In this document: positions 49,053 through 61,066 of the stretch, in pieces
Layout: each line of letters opens with the position of its first letter
Position numbering within the stretch: position 1 is the stretch's first letter
From: Adiantum capillus-veneris
Lineage: Eukaryota; Streptophyta; Polypodiopsida; Polypodiales; Pteridaceae
Direction of reading: 5' to 3'
Assembly: GCA_014529385.2 (NCBI GenBank)
Contig: CM043957.1
Location: 66,981,503 to 67,045,502 of the forward strand
Length of the DNA stretch: 64,000 bases
The notes under the pieces: generated by a model
What the model saw: the letters and a program-made list of their open reading frames with translations, nothing else
What the model was told of the DNA's origin: nothing
Database searches by the model: none
Program-made: the position numbers and the translations under genes

Positions 49053-49100
<48 letters not shown>
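47729..49100. repeat. Degenerate tandem array with embedded (CT)n tracts
   Basis: About eight units share the order: tttgtccacatgg-tcaaaatttt, then ggatgtttctcctcactc, then ccctaa--agtgag--tggtcctct, then a (CT)n tract. Unit cores start near 47773, 48070, 48182, 48350, 48452, 48745, 48856 and 48977, with spacing of about 100-290 bp. CT tracts lie at 47729-47762, 47865-47895, 48011-48060, 48259-48289, 48514-48564, 48809-48842, 48924-48948 and 49058-49097. No gene is recognised; long ORFs here are repeat translations. Confidence 0.75.
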
Positions 49101-49101
<1 letters not shown>

Positions 49102-49866
49102 TGTTTTTGTCTCCATCTCACTCTCTAGCTCTCTGTGGAATTTTAAGTTTATTCATTGGTAAGAAAATGGTGACATTTATTTCAAATCTATACACATTCT
49201 ATGTTGTCAAATCTAGAGACATTCAAGTCAAGTATTAGCTTCAAACAATTCATGTACATTTTCAATGCAATAAATAGGATGATAAAAAAGCTAAAGTTCT
49301 ATCCACATGGGAAAATGTCAAAGGCTATACATGCTCTCTCTCTCTCTCTCTCCCTCTCTCCCGCCACCCTCCACTCCCCATAGGGAGAGCCATATGGTGG
49401 CCATGTGGTTTTTCTAGACTTCCTAGGATCAACACTTAATCAATATGACATGGTCAATTCTCATTGTACAATGTTAGGATGCTTAGCAATTCAGAAAAAC
49501 TTATGTTTATCGTTTTTTCTTTGTGATCAAAAGATAAAGTCTTCTTGCACCCCATGAGATAGCATGAAATAAGGATGCCCATCAATGGGACCCTCATCAA
49601 ATTACCCTCAACAGAAAAGTAGGTTTGAGCACTCAAGCTTCCCAATACCCCCCAACCCCCCACCCCCCCCAATAAAATTTCTCACAATTAATTTACTAAT
49701 TTTGAGATTTCAAGCGTTGACCAAAGGGCCAAATTGAAAGGATTTCTAGAAGACGATTTGGCCCATCCAAGGCAAATCTATGGTCGTATATTTTTGTGAG
49801 TACAAAGATGAAATTCATGTGTAGTTTGTACCTTGTCCCCCCCCCCCCCCCCCCCCCCCCCCGCGC

Positions 49867-49912
<46 letters not shown>

Positions 49913-52076
49913 TCCTTCCATCCCCCTTGTTTGTATTGCACTTGTGATGAGAGAATTCATAACCTTGTTATCCAAAGACTCAATTTTTGGCCATTTGGTA
50001 GAGTGAAAATGCTTCATAAGATGTATAAATCATGTAGATGAGGCATGTGTGCATTGGTCACAGAAAACGACTTGCAAAAATGAAAATCAAGTTCTTGTCA
50101 AATCTTCAGCATGTTCTAAACATAGTGGCACAAATGATAGAATGCACAAATTTCTATTGACTTTAATGATGTCATAATCCTCTCAACTTGAGGATTTGCT
50201 CATTTAAGATTGATAATATGGTACCTAAGAGGTTTCTTGTATGTTATTAGCACAGCTTTGTAATATAACTACTTGAATTTTTAACCCTCCTCTCTTTATG
50301 CCTCATCCTCTCTATCTCTATTTATAGCAATGATATGGGATATATGTCTTATCAAAATCCTTTAATACATTACTATAATATGACCACTCCAAATTCCCAT
50401 CCTCCTCTTTTTCTAATGCTATGCTTAGGTTTCCACTCTCTTTGTTCTCCCACTCTCTACCTCTCTTAGGAGAAAGCATTAAAGGGCCCTAATTGTAACT
50501 CTTATAAAAATTTACTAGTTGACAAACATTGTTTAAAACTAGAGTATTATGTATATCTCAAGTCCAAGTAAATGACAAATGTCATTGGTGTTTATAAAAA
50601 CTATAATAAGTTGAGAGGTCTAAGTTCTAGCTTGAAATATAATTTTTATTAATCTATATTTGTATGTGGATGTGGGGACACATGTTTCTTTTAGAAGTGA
50701 GTAAAAACTACCAAAACATTGTGAATGTTTTTGAAGGCAATCGTCACATTTGAAGCTATGATTTAGTCAACCACTAAAGCACACATACATGTCATGTGTC
50801 ACATATTTGCAACCGAAAGAAATGAATGTTTTAGGAACTCTCTACTTTGGATTTTTCAAGGATGTTCTCTCGGTGTTTTTAAACACCACCATTGTTATGG
50901 AGAAAGTCTACTCATTGTGCCTTTTCTTGTAAAAGTGTATCTTGGCTTTCAAGAGTGATTTGTGAGTGCTTCAACTCAAAGTTTGACTTTAAACAAGCAC
51001 TATCATGTATTAAGCCTTTTTCTAGTGACCATATATTTTTGGAGAAAGACAACGAGGGGTATTTTTGAAGGGAACGTAACAAAAAGTTTAAAAATATGGC
51101 ATGCTTAACATCTCTAAGTCATTAAAGTAGACAATAAAATTTTGAGAATTCAAGTTTCATAGTAGTGATACTTGTCAAGGTTATGGCCTATGTGTAAAAC
51201 AATATTGGTTTGATTCTAGTCACATTATTTATTGTGATAAGACTTCAAGTTTCACATGCCTTATGCTTCTCTAATCTAAAAAGTATTCACTAAAGCTTGG
51301 AAAAATCTTAAAATAGGACCTATCTTTACATTATCTCCATGCACCTAAGATTGTAGCTATATGTAAGTGTTTATTGAAATGAAAAATCATATGCAAATTG
51401 AAGCAACATGCATGCACATAGATTTTGATTTAACACAGATCACTATCATTATGAGTGGCACTTTGGTATCTCATAATATAAAAATAAAAAAACATCTAGA
51501 TACTTCGTGTTAAAGTTGTTCTTTGAAATGTTTTATTTTGTAATACCATACAACTTTAGTCATCACATATATACTGAAGTAAGGCCACTAGAAATTGTAT
51601 AAATTAAACATTCTATCAGCGTGATTGGTTAAGTACCCTTTTTATATTTGACTATTGAACATCAACTACTCTAATAAGTTTCTCTTGTGGCTATCAAAGT
51701 CTACCTTCTAGAATCGAGACCTAGAACAAAGGAAATTGTCACCGAAATTTGTAGGTAGTGGTATTTGCACATCTTGAAGACCTAGTATGCATTATATAAC
51801 ATGTGATATTCTAAGTAAATGGTTTGTGGTACAATTTTTTGGGAAAAGATTCAAATTTTTTGAGTAAATTTATCAGTGTGCTATGGCATTGGAGCTAATC
51901 AAGGAAGGGTTTGATTTGTATGCATAAACTCTAAAACATACAATGTTTATCCCACTAGGACCATGATATGTGAGAATTTAGGATTTTTGATTTGTTCACT
52001 TTTTATGAGTGCATTTCCTTCTTGTTGGGTAGGTCCACTACTTTTGAATATTCATTGTCAGTAATAATAGATTTTT
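49101..52076. other. AT-rich stretch without recognised genes
   Basis: Includes a short (CT)n at 49334-49352 and a compound C26-(TG)21 tract at 49837-49910. One more core of the preceding array may survive near 49298-49320 (atccacatgggaaaatgtca). Otherwise it is featureless by eye. Confidence 0.6.
49837..49910. repeat. Poly-C followed by (TG)n
   Basis: A run of 26 C (49837-49862), the linker gcgcca, then (TG)21 (49869-49910). Confidence 0.97.
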
Positions 52077-52742
52077 ATGCATAGAAATTATCACATTTGT
52101 GATAGAAAATGGCAACAACTCATGTTCTCATGGTCAAAAATTCACCCCAATTCAAAAGTGGGAATTATGAGATTTCCAAACTCTCCAATAAGGTGTTCTA
52201 TGGTCTTTCATAGTCAACCACACCGTGGGGGAGTCAGGGAAGGACTCCATACATCCTTACCAACCCACCCCCCCTTCCATCACATTGACCCATCGCCCTT
52301 CTATTGTAGAGCCCCACACCATTCTATTAGACTTTTGCTTCATGGGAGCCATGTGGATAGACCATGGGTGCTCGAGGAGAATCTTCTAGTAGAGTACAAT
52401 GGCATTCGTCTCACGGTAGAGAGCACCATGACATGCAAAGCAAAGATGTCTCTTGTTTGGATGCCTATTTTGGAGGTGGGGAGGGGGCCATCTATTTCAA
52501 AATGTTGTGCTCTAATCATAGAGGATGAGAACACTCACAAGTCCATGCCTGACATGCACGGTGCTACTATAGTGTCAAGTATGGTGGCAAGGTCAACTTT
52601 AATATTGCTAATGGTAGGGAATTTGAACACCACCTACAAATTCTTATACACTCAACGTATAAGGATTTTTTTATTAAAATCAAAGACCAAGTGTCCAATC
52701 ATGCAAGATATGTCGAGGAAGCATTGCATGCTTGATATTTGA
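52077..52742 (+). CDS. Open reading frame of unknown significance
   Basis: A 221-codon open frame, the longest plus-strand frame in an otherwise gene-free 5-kb stretch. I recognise no domain. The composition (many H, S and R residues in the middle, hydrophobic ILLMV near residue 178) does not suggest a known transposon protein. There is no intron or promoter evidence. Its length exceeds expectation for AT-rich noncoding DNA, but the central part is locally GC-richer, which lengthens chance ORFs. It may be accidental. Confidence 0.2.
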   Translation: MHRNYHICDRKWQQLMFSWSKIHPNSKVGIMRFPNSPIRCSMVFHSQPHRGGVREGLHTSLPTHPPFHHIDPSPFYCRAPHHSIRLLLHGSHVDRPWVLEENLLVEYNGIRLTVESTMTCKAKMSLVWMPILEVGRGPSISKCCALIIEDENTHKSMPDMHGATIVSSMVARSTLILLMVGNLNTTYKFLYTQRIRIFLLKSKTKCPIMQDMSRKHCMLDI

Positions 52743-54571
52743 ATGCCCCAAATGAGCATTTCTCAACATAGTGGTTAAAGGGGTACATCATGAAATTTCT
52801 AGAAAACAAGAAATCAATTGTATGGTGTGCAACAACATCCAACTAGATTGCAAGTACAGAGAGAAGTTGTTGTGGTGGCAACATGGAAGATGTATAGTGG
52901 GAGTAGGCCATGCAAGAAAAAGACGAGGTCGTTTTAACGGGCTCATCCCATGGTCAAAAGTGATAATCTTGGGCCAAAAAAGCTCCCATGCACTATCGTT
53001 TGGAGGCAAAGCACCTTAGAAAGATAAATATGTTTAATCATACAAGTTCTATATAGGATATGTTTTAGCTTATGAGACTTTTTTAGTTATTGTTAACTTA
53101 AGAAAATATCACTCTAACCCTCCTATACTAGAGAGATGGTTATTATAAGTGAAAATATGTCACAACAAACCCTCATGATTTGTTCATTAAACCAAGCACA
53201 AAGCAATAATGAAGAGAAAAATCACTCAAGTCTAAAGTGTAAAATGCATGCAAAAAGAGTATCCATCAAGCACCAATGAATTAAAGGTTCTCCCCTTTCA
53301 CACCATGCAAAAAATTAGCACCTTCTCCTCTCATGAGCTTATATAGGAGAACATTCTCTATGGAAATTTTCTAGCTTAGTTAATGCAATGCTAGCTCTCT
53401 TCATTTTTCATCTAGTTTTGTTATTGCTTGGTAGCCCGGTTATGGTTATGATTAGTGTTAACTTGGTGGTACTTTATGGACCATTTATGTCACTCTTGAG
53501 CTACCTCCCTAGAAAAACCCTAAGAAGTACAAATTGAACTTTAACAAAACATCTCCCTTATCTAGTGGGGCAAGCGATACCCACCCTCCTGAATGTCTTG
53601 GCTTGCATAATAGACTATTCTCTTCTTATCTACATCGGTTGGGGATATTAACATGTTAATGGAATGGTAGAAAACTGGATCCTTACTCCATGTGTGTATC
53701 ATGTATTTATTATATAGAATGAACTTTCAAGATTGGCATCAAGAGAGTTACTACTAAGAGCGTCATCATTTGGACGCATTCCATGAGCATGGAGCTATGG
53801 CTTTCCCCACGTGATATACCTAAATGGAAATCCATTGGGCTAGAGGCTTAATGTGAAGCAAAGATGTAGAAGCGAGGGGAACCTTATGAGTAAGCCTTTC
53901 TAATGATGTTTCTTATTGAGAGTGGACTTGGGCTAAGTTGCATTATACATTAAATGTATTATAGGCATTTAATGACTGTGTAATATGTTGGATCCAATAA
54001 AATGTCCGTATTATACGGTGACACATTATTGAATTCGGCCCTCTATATTATTTCTCTGCACTTTGATCAAAGAAAAACTTTGATTGAAAAGCACAGTTTA
54101 TATATGCAACCACTCGTGCCGCTCCAAGAATATTTCACACAACCAAGCATCAACTACTATTTGAAAAAAGTAATTCTCTTCTCCCCAAATAAATAAATAA
54201 AAATTAAATTTAAAAAAAGTCAAGATTTTAGTTATTCATCAAATTTTGTTTTAATGATATAACTAAAATTCAATTATTATAATTTGTAGCACAATTTGTT
54301 TTAATTGTTAATTTTTAAAATTGTGCTCTTTCTATGTTGGAGTTTTCTCACACTCAAAGAGAAGAAGATTAGGTTTTGTAACCATCTAAGTATATACTCA
54401 CACTTGAAGATGGGTACACATCATAAATAGTGATTATTTATCTTTATGCTAGAGTAAAAGTGTTACTTGCACTCGAGATAATCAGCTGTTTCACTTTTTT
54501 TTTGACATAATCAATTAACAAATTATGTCCTTCATGTGTGATTAATAGAAGGATCAACTTACAAATTACAA
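52743..54571. other. AT-rich stretch without recognised genes
   Basis: No coding motif, LTR end or tandem repeat is seen. It is bounded on the right by the hAT-like BED region. Confidence 0.55.
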
Positions 54572-55440
54572 TTGCCTATTTTGTACAGATCTCTATTGTG
54601 CAAAATGGTTTGTGGTCATGAGTGGACGTACGTGCATGAAATAGTGCAAGGGCAAACTGCATCTCCTTTGAAGTGCATGTCTTGTCACCATGTGCTCAGT
54701 GGCAGTGCTACACGGATCAAAGATAATTTGTTCAAAGTGTCAGGAAATTTTGAACCTATATCTTGCCTCCACGATACATATATGAAAGATTTTAAGATTA
54801 TGTATGAAAGGTTAAGGCTATCCTTGAGAAAAAAAGTAAAGGAGTAAGCAAAAGCAGTCGTACTTTGGGAAGAGGAGTTCCAATGGATGAATAAGAACCT
54901 ATTGAGAATGAGGAGAGGGATCTAATTTTAACAGAGAATAGAGAGAAAAATTACCCTAATATTTGTTTCCAAAGTGAAATGCGTAGTGCAACATATTTTG
55001 AAGTAGGTTCATTTAGTAATGAATCTAATCTGAAGAGAAATTGTACCAATGGTAGTAGAAGAGAGATATCTACGGATCAAACACTCCATCAAGCTTTTGA
55101 TAAATAGTGGTTATACATGCTACATTTAAAGTGGCGCAAGCAATTCTTGCATTTGGTATTCAATTTAGTGTACTATGCAACACTATCTTCAAAGATGCCT
55201 TGATGAGCACTGCCAAAAAAGAATTTGTGATGTTGGATTATAATAAATCTGCGTAGAGTATGTTGACAAAGTCAAAGATGAAGTAGAAAGCACGCTTAAG
55301 TATGCATTGTTGGAATATGCTCCTACCTTTGGATGTACTATAGATTTGGATGGATGGACCAATTGTCAGAAGAAGCCTTTAGTCAATGTGATGTTGATTT
55401 GTCCCGAGGGTCAGTAGTTTTAGAATCCATTGACATGTTG
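54572..55440 (+). pseudogene. hAT-superfamily transposase relic (BED finger to start of catalytic core)
   Basis: Relic of a cut-and-paste DNA transposase. The N-terminal part (54572-54847) resembles a plant hAT BED zinc finger: WTYVHEIVQG, then LKCMSCHHVLSGSATRIKDNL, with CX2C and a downstream cysteine (ISCLHD). The usual second histidine is not obvious. After frame changes it continues with TLHQAFDK (55080), VAQAILAFGIQFSVLCNTIFKDAL (55130-55200) and FGCTIDLDGWTNCQKKPLVNV (55328-55390). The last matches the block with the first catalytic aspartate (DGWT). At least three frame changes and several stops are present. The rest of the core and the C-terminal dimerisation domain are missing, and no terminal inverted repeats were found. 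Confidence 0.78.
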
Positions 55441-55444
55441 ATGC

Positions 55445-56030
55445 AAGTAAAATTGGTCGATTCCAAGTGCTAGGCTAAGGCTATAAGGCTATTGGCAGGT
55501 GCATTGTAAAAGGCTAGATCACGTATGAAGGCCCTTGGTAGGCAAGTGGCAGCAAAAATATATGCCTCATGCGGTTTTTTAGGCCAGAAAGGGCCAATTT
55601 GGATGACAAATCAAAGAGTCCTAAGTGCTACTACAATGAGCAAGAATGTAGTGTTTGTGATGCTCTAGAAGCCTGTGAAGACAGCTCATCAGACAGAGCC
55701 ACGGTGTAAAAGATAGAACTCTCCAAAGATAGAAGGATTTTTAGATCCTCGATGGACAAGGAAAATATAGATAGATGTCCAGAGCTACTGTGGGTAGGCA
55801 GACATGCAAAGCTTGAGTTGAGGAGCATGCCGGTCTTATCGGATCACCAATCAAAGCTCTAAAAGGCAAGTTATGGCGAGTTGAAGTTTTGTCAAGGCTA
55901 AGTTTGTACCCGCCTAATTGCATTAGAAATTCTTCCATTAAAGCTCTAAAAGGCAAGTTATGGCGAGTTGAAGTTTTTTCAAGGCTAGGTTTGTGCCCAC
56001 CTATCGCATTGGAAATTGTGACATTTTACA
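55445..56030. repeat. LTR-derived fragment with an 87-bp tandem duplication
   Basis: The stretch gatgctctagaagcctgtgaa to gacagagccacgg (55659-55702) and the following agatcctcg (55745) lie in the same order as gtgctctagaagctagtctag to cggagcccgg and agatcctcg in the LTR of element A (13175-13275). An 87-bp unit beginning aaagctctaaaaggcaag repeats at 55853 and 55940. The fragment abuts the hAT relic, so one probably interrupted the other. Confidence 0.5.
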
Positions 56031-59000
56031 TTGTTTTAGGCCTTAGCAGGGTTTTGGAGGATGGTATACATCATATGGATTCAACAAGAACTAACAATGC
56101 GTCAAACAGAGTCACAACAAAGGATATATGCCCTTTTGAAGTTTGAGATTGTTACTTCATAATAATCAATATCTAATTCTCCTAAATGATTTTCTCATAT
56201 TAAACTGATCATTTAATGTGGGGAAGTGCGAGGGGAGAAAAAGCTAGAATATTGGTTAAGCTAGCAGACCGGCCACAATAGGGATCCAAAGGAGGGAAAA
56301 TAGGGATCCAAAGGGGGGGCCATCTGCAAAAGAGCCATGTGCAACAATGGGCTAAAAAGACCCTAAGGTTCAGCCCATTAAGACTTCCAAAATGCTAAGG
56401 TTCCAAAATTCAAAGGTTGAGTCCAAAGGTCAACCCTAGGGGAAATTGGATGCTTTGTGTGTAACTAAAAAGTCTTTGCATATCCCTACATGGGAGGGGG
56501 CGATCCCTTCTTCTAGGGGATGAGAGAGAAAGTCACACACACACACACACACAGGCTCCCTTTACACAAAGGGAATTAGGGACACATGTCAGCTCCCTAG
56601 CCCAGATGCCCACAAGGTGTACCCAATTCCTATTGGATGGCCTTGGGGGTGGACCAATGAGAATTAGGCTAGAGTAAATCTAGTTTAATTAATTTAAAAA
56701 CACTTAATAAAAGAACCAATGAGAATTAAGTCTCCTAAAAGACTATTGGACAGTCTCCCAAGGGGTCCAATGAGCATTTAGGAGCCCAATGGCTTGCCTG
56801 ATTCCTATTGGCCAGGAGGCAAAGGGGTCCAATGAGAGTTTAGTTTAATTATTAAATTACCTAAAGCTCTCACAAAAGGGGAAAGGTGGACACATGTCAA
56901 TAGGCTATCACTTATGCTGCTTAATAATCATTGGCTTAGGGCCAATGGGGAGATAGCAAGAGCAAATAGCAAGAGGGCTCGCCCAAGAGAGAGAGGGGGC
57001 TGATTTTTGCAAGGCATTATCACACACACACTCACACATAGTCTATGTGTGAAGCAAAGAAGACTATCTCTTCCCAAGATTTAATGGAGATCTCCTCACC
57101 TACTCCAAGCTTGTGAGATAGAAGCCTACATCAACACACTCTTGGCATGTGGATGCAAATCCAACCACGAGCCAAGCTTCAATGCATGCTCATCTCCTCC
57201 ACCAAGCTAATTACTAAGCTAAGCTATGCTAATATGAGTGATTATGTGAGGAGATGTACATCTTTCTCGTAAGATACTCCTTCTTCCTCTCAATCTACTC
57301 TCATACCCTGCTAGCTCTCACCATCTTCGAAGGTGTGTGAGGTCTTGGATCTAAGAACGGGGATAATTAAAGTTGTGTTTGCTAAGTGTTTTGCTTAGTG
57401 CATGAAGCTTTCATCTTCATTGCACTAGCTAGTCTTGAAGGAACACAAAGAATTGTATTGTACAATGTCTCTCTTGATGGGAGAAACCATAATACAAAGC
57501 CTTTTGGAGGGGGGACCGGCTCCATGAAAATCCGGTCCTCAACTGTTGTCAATAGCTTAATTTCTCTCTCTTTTGAAAGTATTGTTGATGCTATCTAACT
57601 AGGTGTTATGCTTTTTGTTGCTCTCTCCACCCAAGCACTCTTGTAATTCTCATTAGGAATCTATTCTAATGAAATGCCCACTATCTTCATGCTAATTTCC
57701 GCTACACATAAGCTTTTAGGCCATTAAATGTTACAGTTACCCGAGGGAAATGCCATATGCTTTTTTAATTTTATGTGGCCTTGGTTGGTGCGCCTTAAAG
57801 TCTTGAGAAGTGGCTAAGATTGTAAAGCTCAAAAGAAAAAAGGAGTACTTTTGGTCAGCTTTTACGGACCCGAACTTGAGCATATGAGCTAAGAATTCTT
57901 CCAGTTCAAAAGTGGAAACTTTAGGAGTTTTTTTGGGTTAATTTTCAAGTGTCTCAAGAGGCAGGAAAAGGGCAAAGCCCTTGAGCATGCCATGTGGCAT
58001 AAGCCTTGTCCCATATGTGCCAGCTGAAGTGGGGAGGGTGGACTATATAGCCCAAAGGCATGCCAATATCTGGTGTATTGAGCTAGAGAAGCTGCTCCCT
58101 TGCCCATAAGCCATGGCATCCTTAATGGAGGCCCTATGTGTGGCTACAAAGGGCGGCCCTGTGGCAATTTTATTGACGCATGGCAGTGCGATGATGGCGG
58201 GTGTTGGATAATGCTAGTCAAAGGTGTTGGATTGTGGTGATGACATGGCAGTAGTGCCCAATGGGTAGGTTCCCACTGGGCCGTCGACCCCAAAAGTCTT
58301 TTTAAGGCAAACAATGCAAGGCACTAGCATTAGCGCTAGTGGCCAAGAGCTTAGAGAGAGTGAGAAAGGTTGACTTTGGCCTACAAGCTTGGATAAATTG
58401 CCCAAATGGAGCACTTGAAGGGTCCAATCACATGCGAGATACTAAAAAGGGGCAAGAAGCTAAAAAAAAACAAATTTTACTTGTTTTTTCGGGGGAACTC
58501 CTATTTTACACTAGGGAGTCCTTTTGAGCAGGCCAAAATAAGTGTTTTTTTAAGGTCCTTTCTCGTGAATGGGTGTACCCGCGGAGTTGGAATTGTGGTG
58601 AACCCTATGGTGCAATGGGGAGACAACGCGGGCTCTCTCGCATTGTTTTTTTTTGTGAAGATAAGCATGGATTGTGTTTTGTTTGCCCAACCGGCCATAT
58701 CTTGGTCATCGTGCCCATGCAAAGAGTTTGTTTGGTGATGGAATGAAAGTGTGGGGTCCCCAACCCGAGAAGATCAGGGCGACTTGATAGATGGCCTTCC
58801 TTTATTCTCCTTTTCCGTTGACGACACCCTTCTCCGTTTCCACAAAGTACACATACGAGCAACAAAAGAGAGGAAGTCCTCAATCCATCATTTTCAAGGA
58901 TATAAGGGTCATACACCACAAGCCATGTAAAAAATCAAGGATTTTAATGAAAGCTCTTTCATAACATAAAGATGAAATTCCATTGATATATTTAGAATCC

Positions 59001-59979
59001 ATAAACAATGCCTATATATTTATAATCCATAAACAATGCCTTTTTCCCCATGTTTAAGAGGCACGACCGTCATCCATAAACCATAAATATGATATGAGAC
59101 TTAGCCTAAAACAACTAGAAATTTTGTGAAAAGTACCCGACTAATTGGGTCCATAGCTTTCAAGGGCACGTATATTTGAGACTTTTCGACTCTTGGCACA
59201 ATGAGTCTTTAATTTTTCTTCTGTTAATAAGAGGGAGTGGAGAATTTCTACACTAATCGAGACCACCTTTCCTTGATTGGCAACCTGAGACTATCCCCGT
59301 TTTCCACCCCACACTCACACTTTTTTGCTTGTTTTCTAATACTACCATAGTGTTCTACATATACAAACAATGTTCTTTTCTTAATTCCAGACACAGGTTC
59401 TTTCATCTAGCCTTGCAAACATCACCAAAACATTTCTTTCTCAAACATGGTATAGTGAAGATATTCCTATAATTCAACAAAAATGAATGCTTCAGTTACT
59501 CTTAAGAGTTTGTTGCTACCCGCAAACTTTCTTTGTCTAACCAATAAAGCTTTTGCGAAGGATTTACTTATTCGCTAACCACAAAATGCACATACTTTTA
59601 CAGTCGATAATCGCAAGGGAACATCTCGCTAATTGCAAGGCATCTTGCTAACCACGTAAAAGACAAAAAGAGAGCTAACAACCTCAGCTTATTCTCCGTT
59701 AACTGGAGAATCACCTCGCTAACCGCAAGTTCCATATGGAAACAAGATATTCTTTCATTAGTTTTTTTCTTTAAGTGATTTGTCAAACATGATTAGCTAA
59801 CATCTAATATCAAAAAAAGATAGTTTATCAAACGGTAACCATAAATCAAACAATTCTTTCTCTACTCTATAAAATCATATGCTTATTTCTTGTGATATAG
59901 TCACGTTTCTTGGACAATTTAAGGGAATCCCTAGGCTTGAATTATTGGTCATCATGTATAATGATGCAAAAATATAAAC
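56031..59979. other. Unassigned stretch with scattered repeats
   Basis: Contains an (AC)n run at 56533-56553, a noncoding stretch at 56217-57735 with an LTR-like look but no confirmed ends, and a copy of the dispersed repeat of 12884-12937 at 59149-59208. No coding family was recognised. Short open frames near 58200-58900 on both strands lack motifs. Confidence 0.5.
59149..59208. repeat. Dispersed repeat copy
   Basis: Matches 12884-12937 (ccatagctttcaagggcacg and onward to aatgagt) with scattered substitutions. Confidence 0.6.
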
Positions 59980-60161
59980 TCACCTTACCGGATTAGCAAC
60001 ACATTCGACTATCTCTCATGGTTGAGGTTGTATGGATTTGACTTCCTTCGCAGTTGATACCTTCACTTGAGCTACGTTTGGAGTAGTTGCTTCCATATTT
60101 TGCACCTTTCTTGGAGGTGGCATGAGCGTTCCTCGAGCTTCAAGTCATCCGCTTCGGGGCC
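59980..60161 (-). pseudogene. Gag N-terminal fragment
   Basis: On the minus strand the frame opens at 60161 with MAPKRMT, then a stop, then serine-, lysine- and asparagine-rich residues, fading by about 59980. The start resembles plant Ty3/gypsy Gag. A TATA-like ttatttaaaga lies upstream at about 60365, followed by a pyrimidine-rich leader. The sequence further upstream is the presumed LTR of the chromovirus, so this looks like an LTR-leader-gag start rather than the element's own 3' flank. It is short, and the assignment is tentative. Confidence 0.4.
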
Positions 60162-60879
60162 ATCCTATCGCAAAAGAGAAGGGAAAAAAAAGAGAAAGAG
60201 AGCTCAAGAATTCAAGGGGCAACACAACGATGGTAGAGAAAGAGTTGGAGATGGAGATGGCTTGAGGGTGAGAGGTTGAGAGAGAGAAGGTAACTCTGAC
60301 GTCAAGGCAAGAGAGATTTCGCTTCCGAGAGTGTGTGTCTTGAAAGTGAAGGGAGAGGGGTCTTTAAATAAGCTCAGAAGGCCAAAATCACAAGCTAAGA
60401 ATATCAAAAAGCAAAGAGAGATAAGTTCGCGCACGTTCGTGGTTTTTTTTTTTGCGAACATGGATTCTGATGTGCGATTTTGAGTCTCCAATTTTCCAAG
60501 AAAAGAAACTCTAAACTTGACTCCTCCTCTGTCTTTTTAAAAAATACTTTTTCTTTCCTAAGAGTACTCCTCCTACTCCTTCTCTTCTAAAATTAATCCT
60601 CCTTTCCTAAAATTACATTCTCTTTCCTAAAAGTGCTTCTTTTTTTTCAAGGGTCAACTCTTATATTTAGATAAAATCTAGAGGCTTAGGTTTTTCATAT
60701 CAACCTATTAGTTTCAAGTGAATAAGGGTCATAATTAATAGTTATAGACCTTGATTTTGATCCAACCATTCTATTAGAATTCTCTTTGATTTAATAAAAT
60801 GAGAACCTTAAATATTTGCAAAGTAAATGAAATACTTTTATTGAAAAATGTTGGGTACATTACAATCTCCTTAACTTAG
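60162..60879 (-). repeat. Presumed LTR and leader next to the chromovirus 3' end
   Basis: Starts (minus strand) at TGTAATGTACCCAACA just after the short purine tract ttaaggaga, with AATAAA 20 bp downstream. The other end is not defined because no second LTR lies in the window. The TATA-like box and the gag-like start below it suggest that this LTR also served a second copy. Confidence 0.5.
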
Positions 60880-60894
60880 GGATTCGAGATGTGC

Positions 60895-61066
60895 TCATCT
60901 TGAGAAAAAGTGAGGATAGTCCTTTTTTAGGTTGGCTTCATCTTCCCATGTTGCATCTTCTTTAGGATAATCCTACCACTCAACCAGGTGTTCTTTGAGA
61001 GCTCTATTTCGAACAATCTTCTCTTGAGTCTCTAAAATTCTAGAAGGCTGGAGCTCCAAGATTTTT
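60895..61066 (-). pseudogene. Chromodomain at the integrase C-terminus
   Basis: Chromodomain that in chromoviruses binds methylated histone tails and directs integration to heterochromatin. On the minus strand it reads PSRILETQEKIVRNRALKEH, then LVEW, a stop (TAG in place of a glutamine or lysine codon), DYPKEDATWEDE and NLKKDYPHF. The aromatic and acidic positions (W of LVEW, then DATWE) match the classic fold. It is out of phase with the upstream integrase frame (61346-61032), so a frameshift lies near 61055. Confidence 0.85.

Noticed and set aside
56217-57735. Possible solo LTR or DNA transposon (catttaatg and cattaaatg near the ends)
   Set aside because: The ends do not form inverted repeats or convincing TG/CA termini, and the flanking match has a mismatch in AT-rich DNA.
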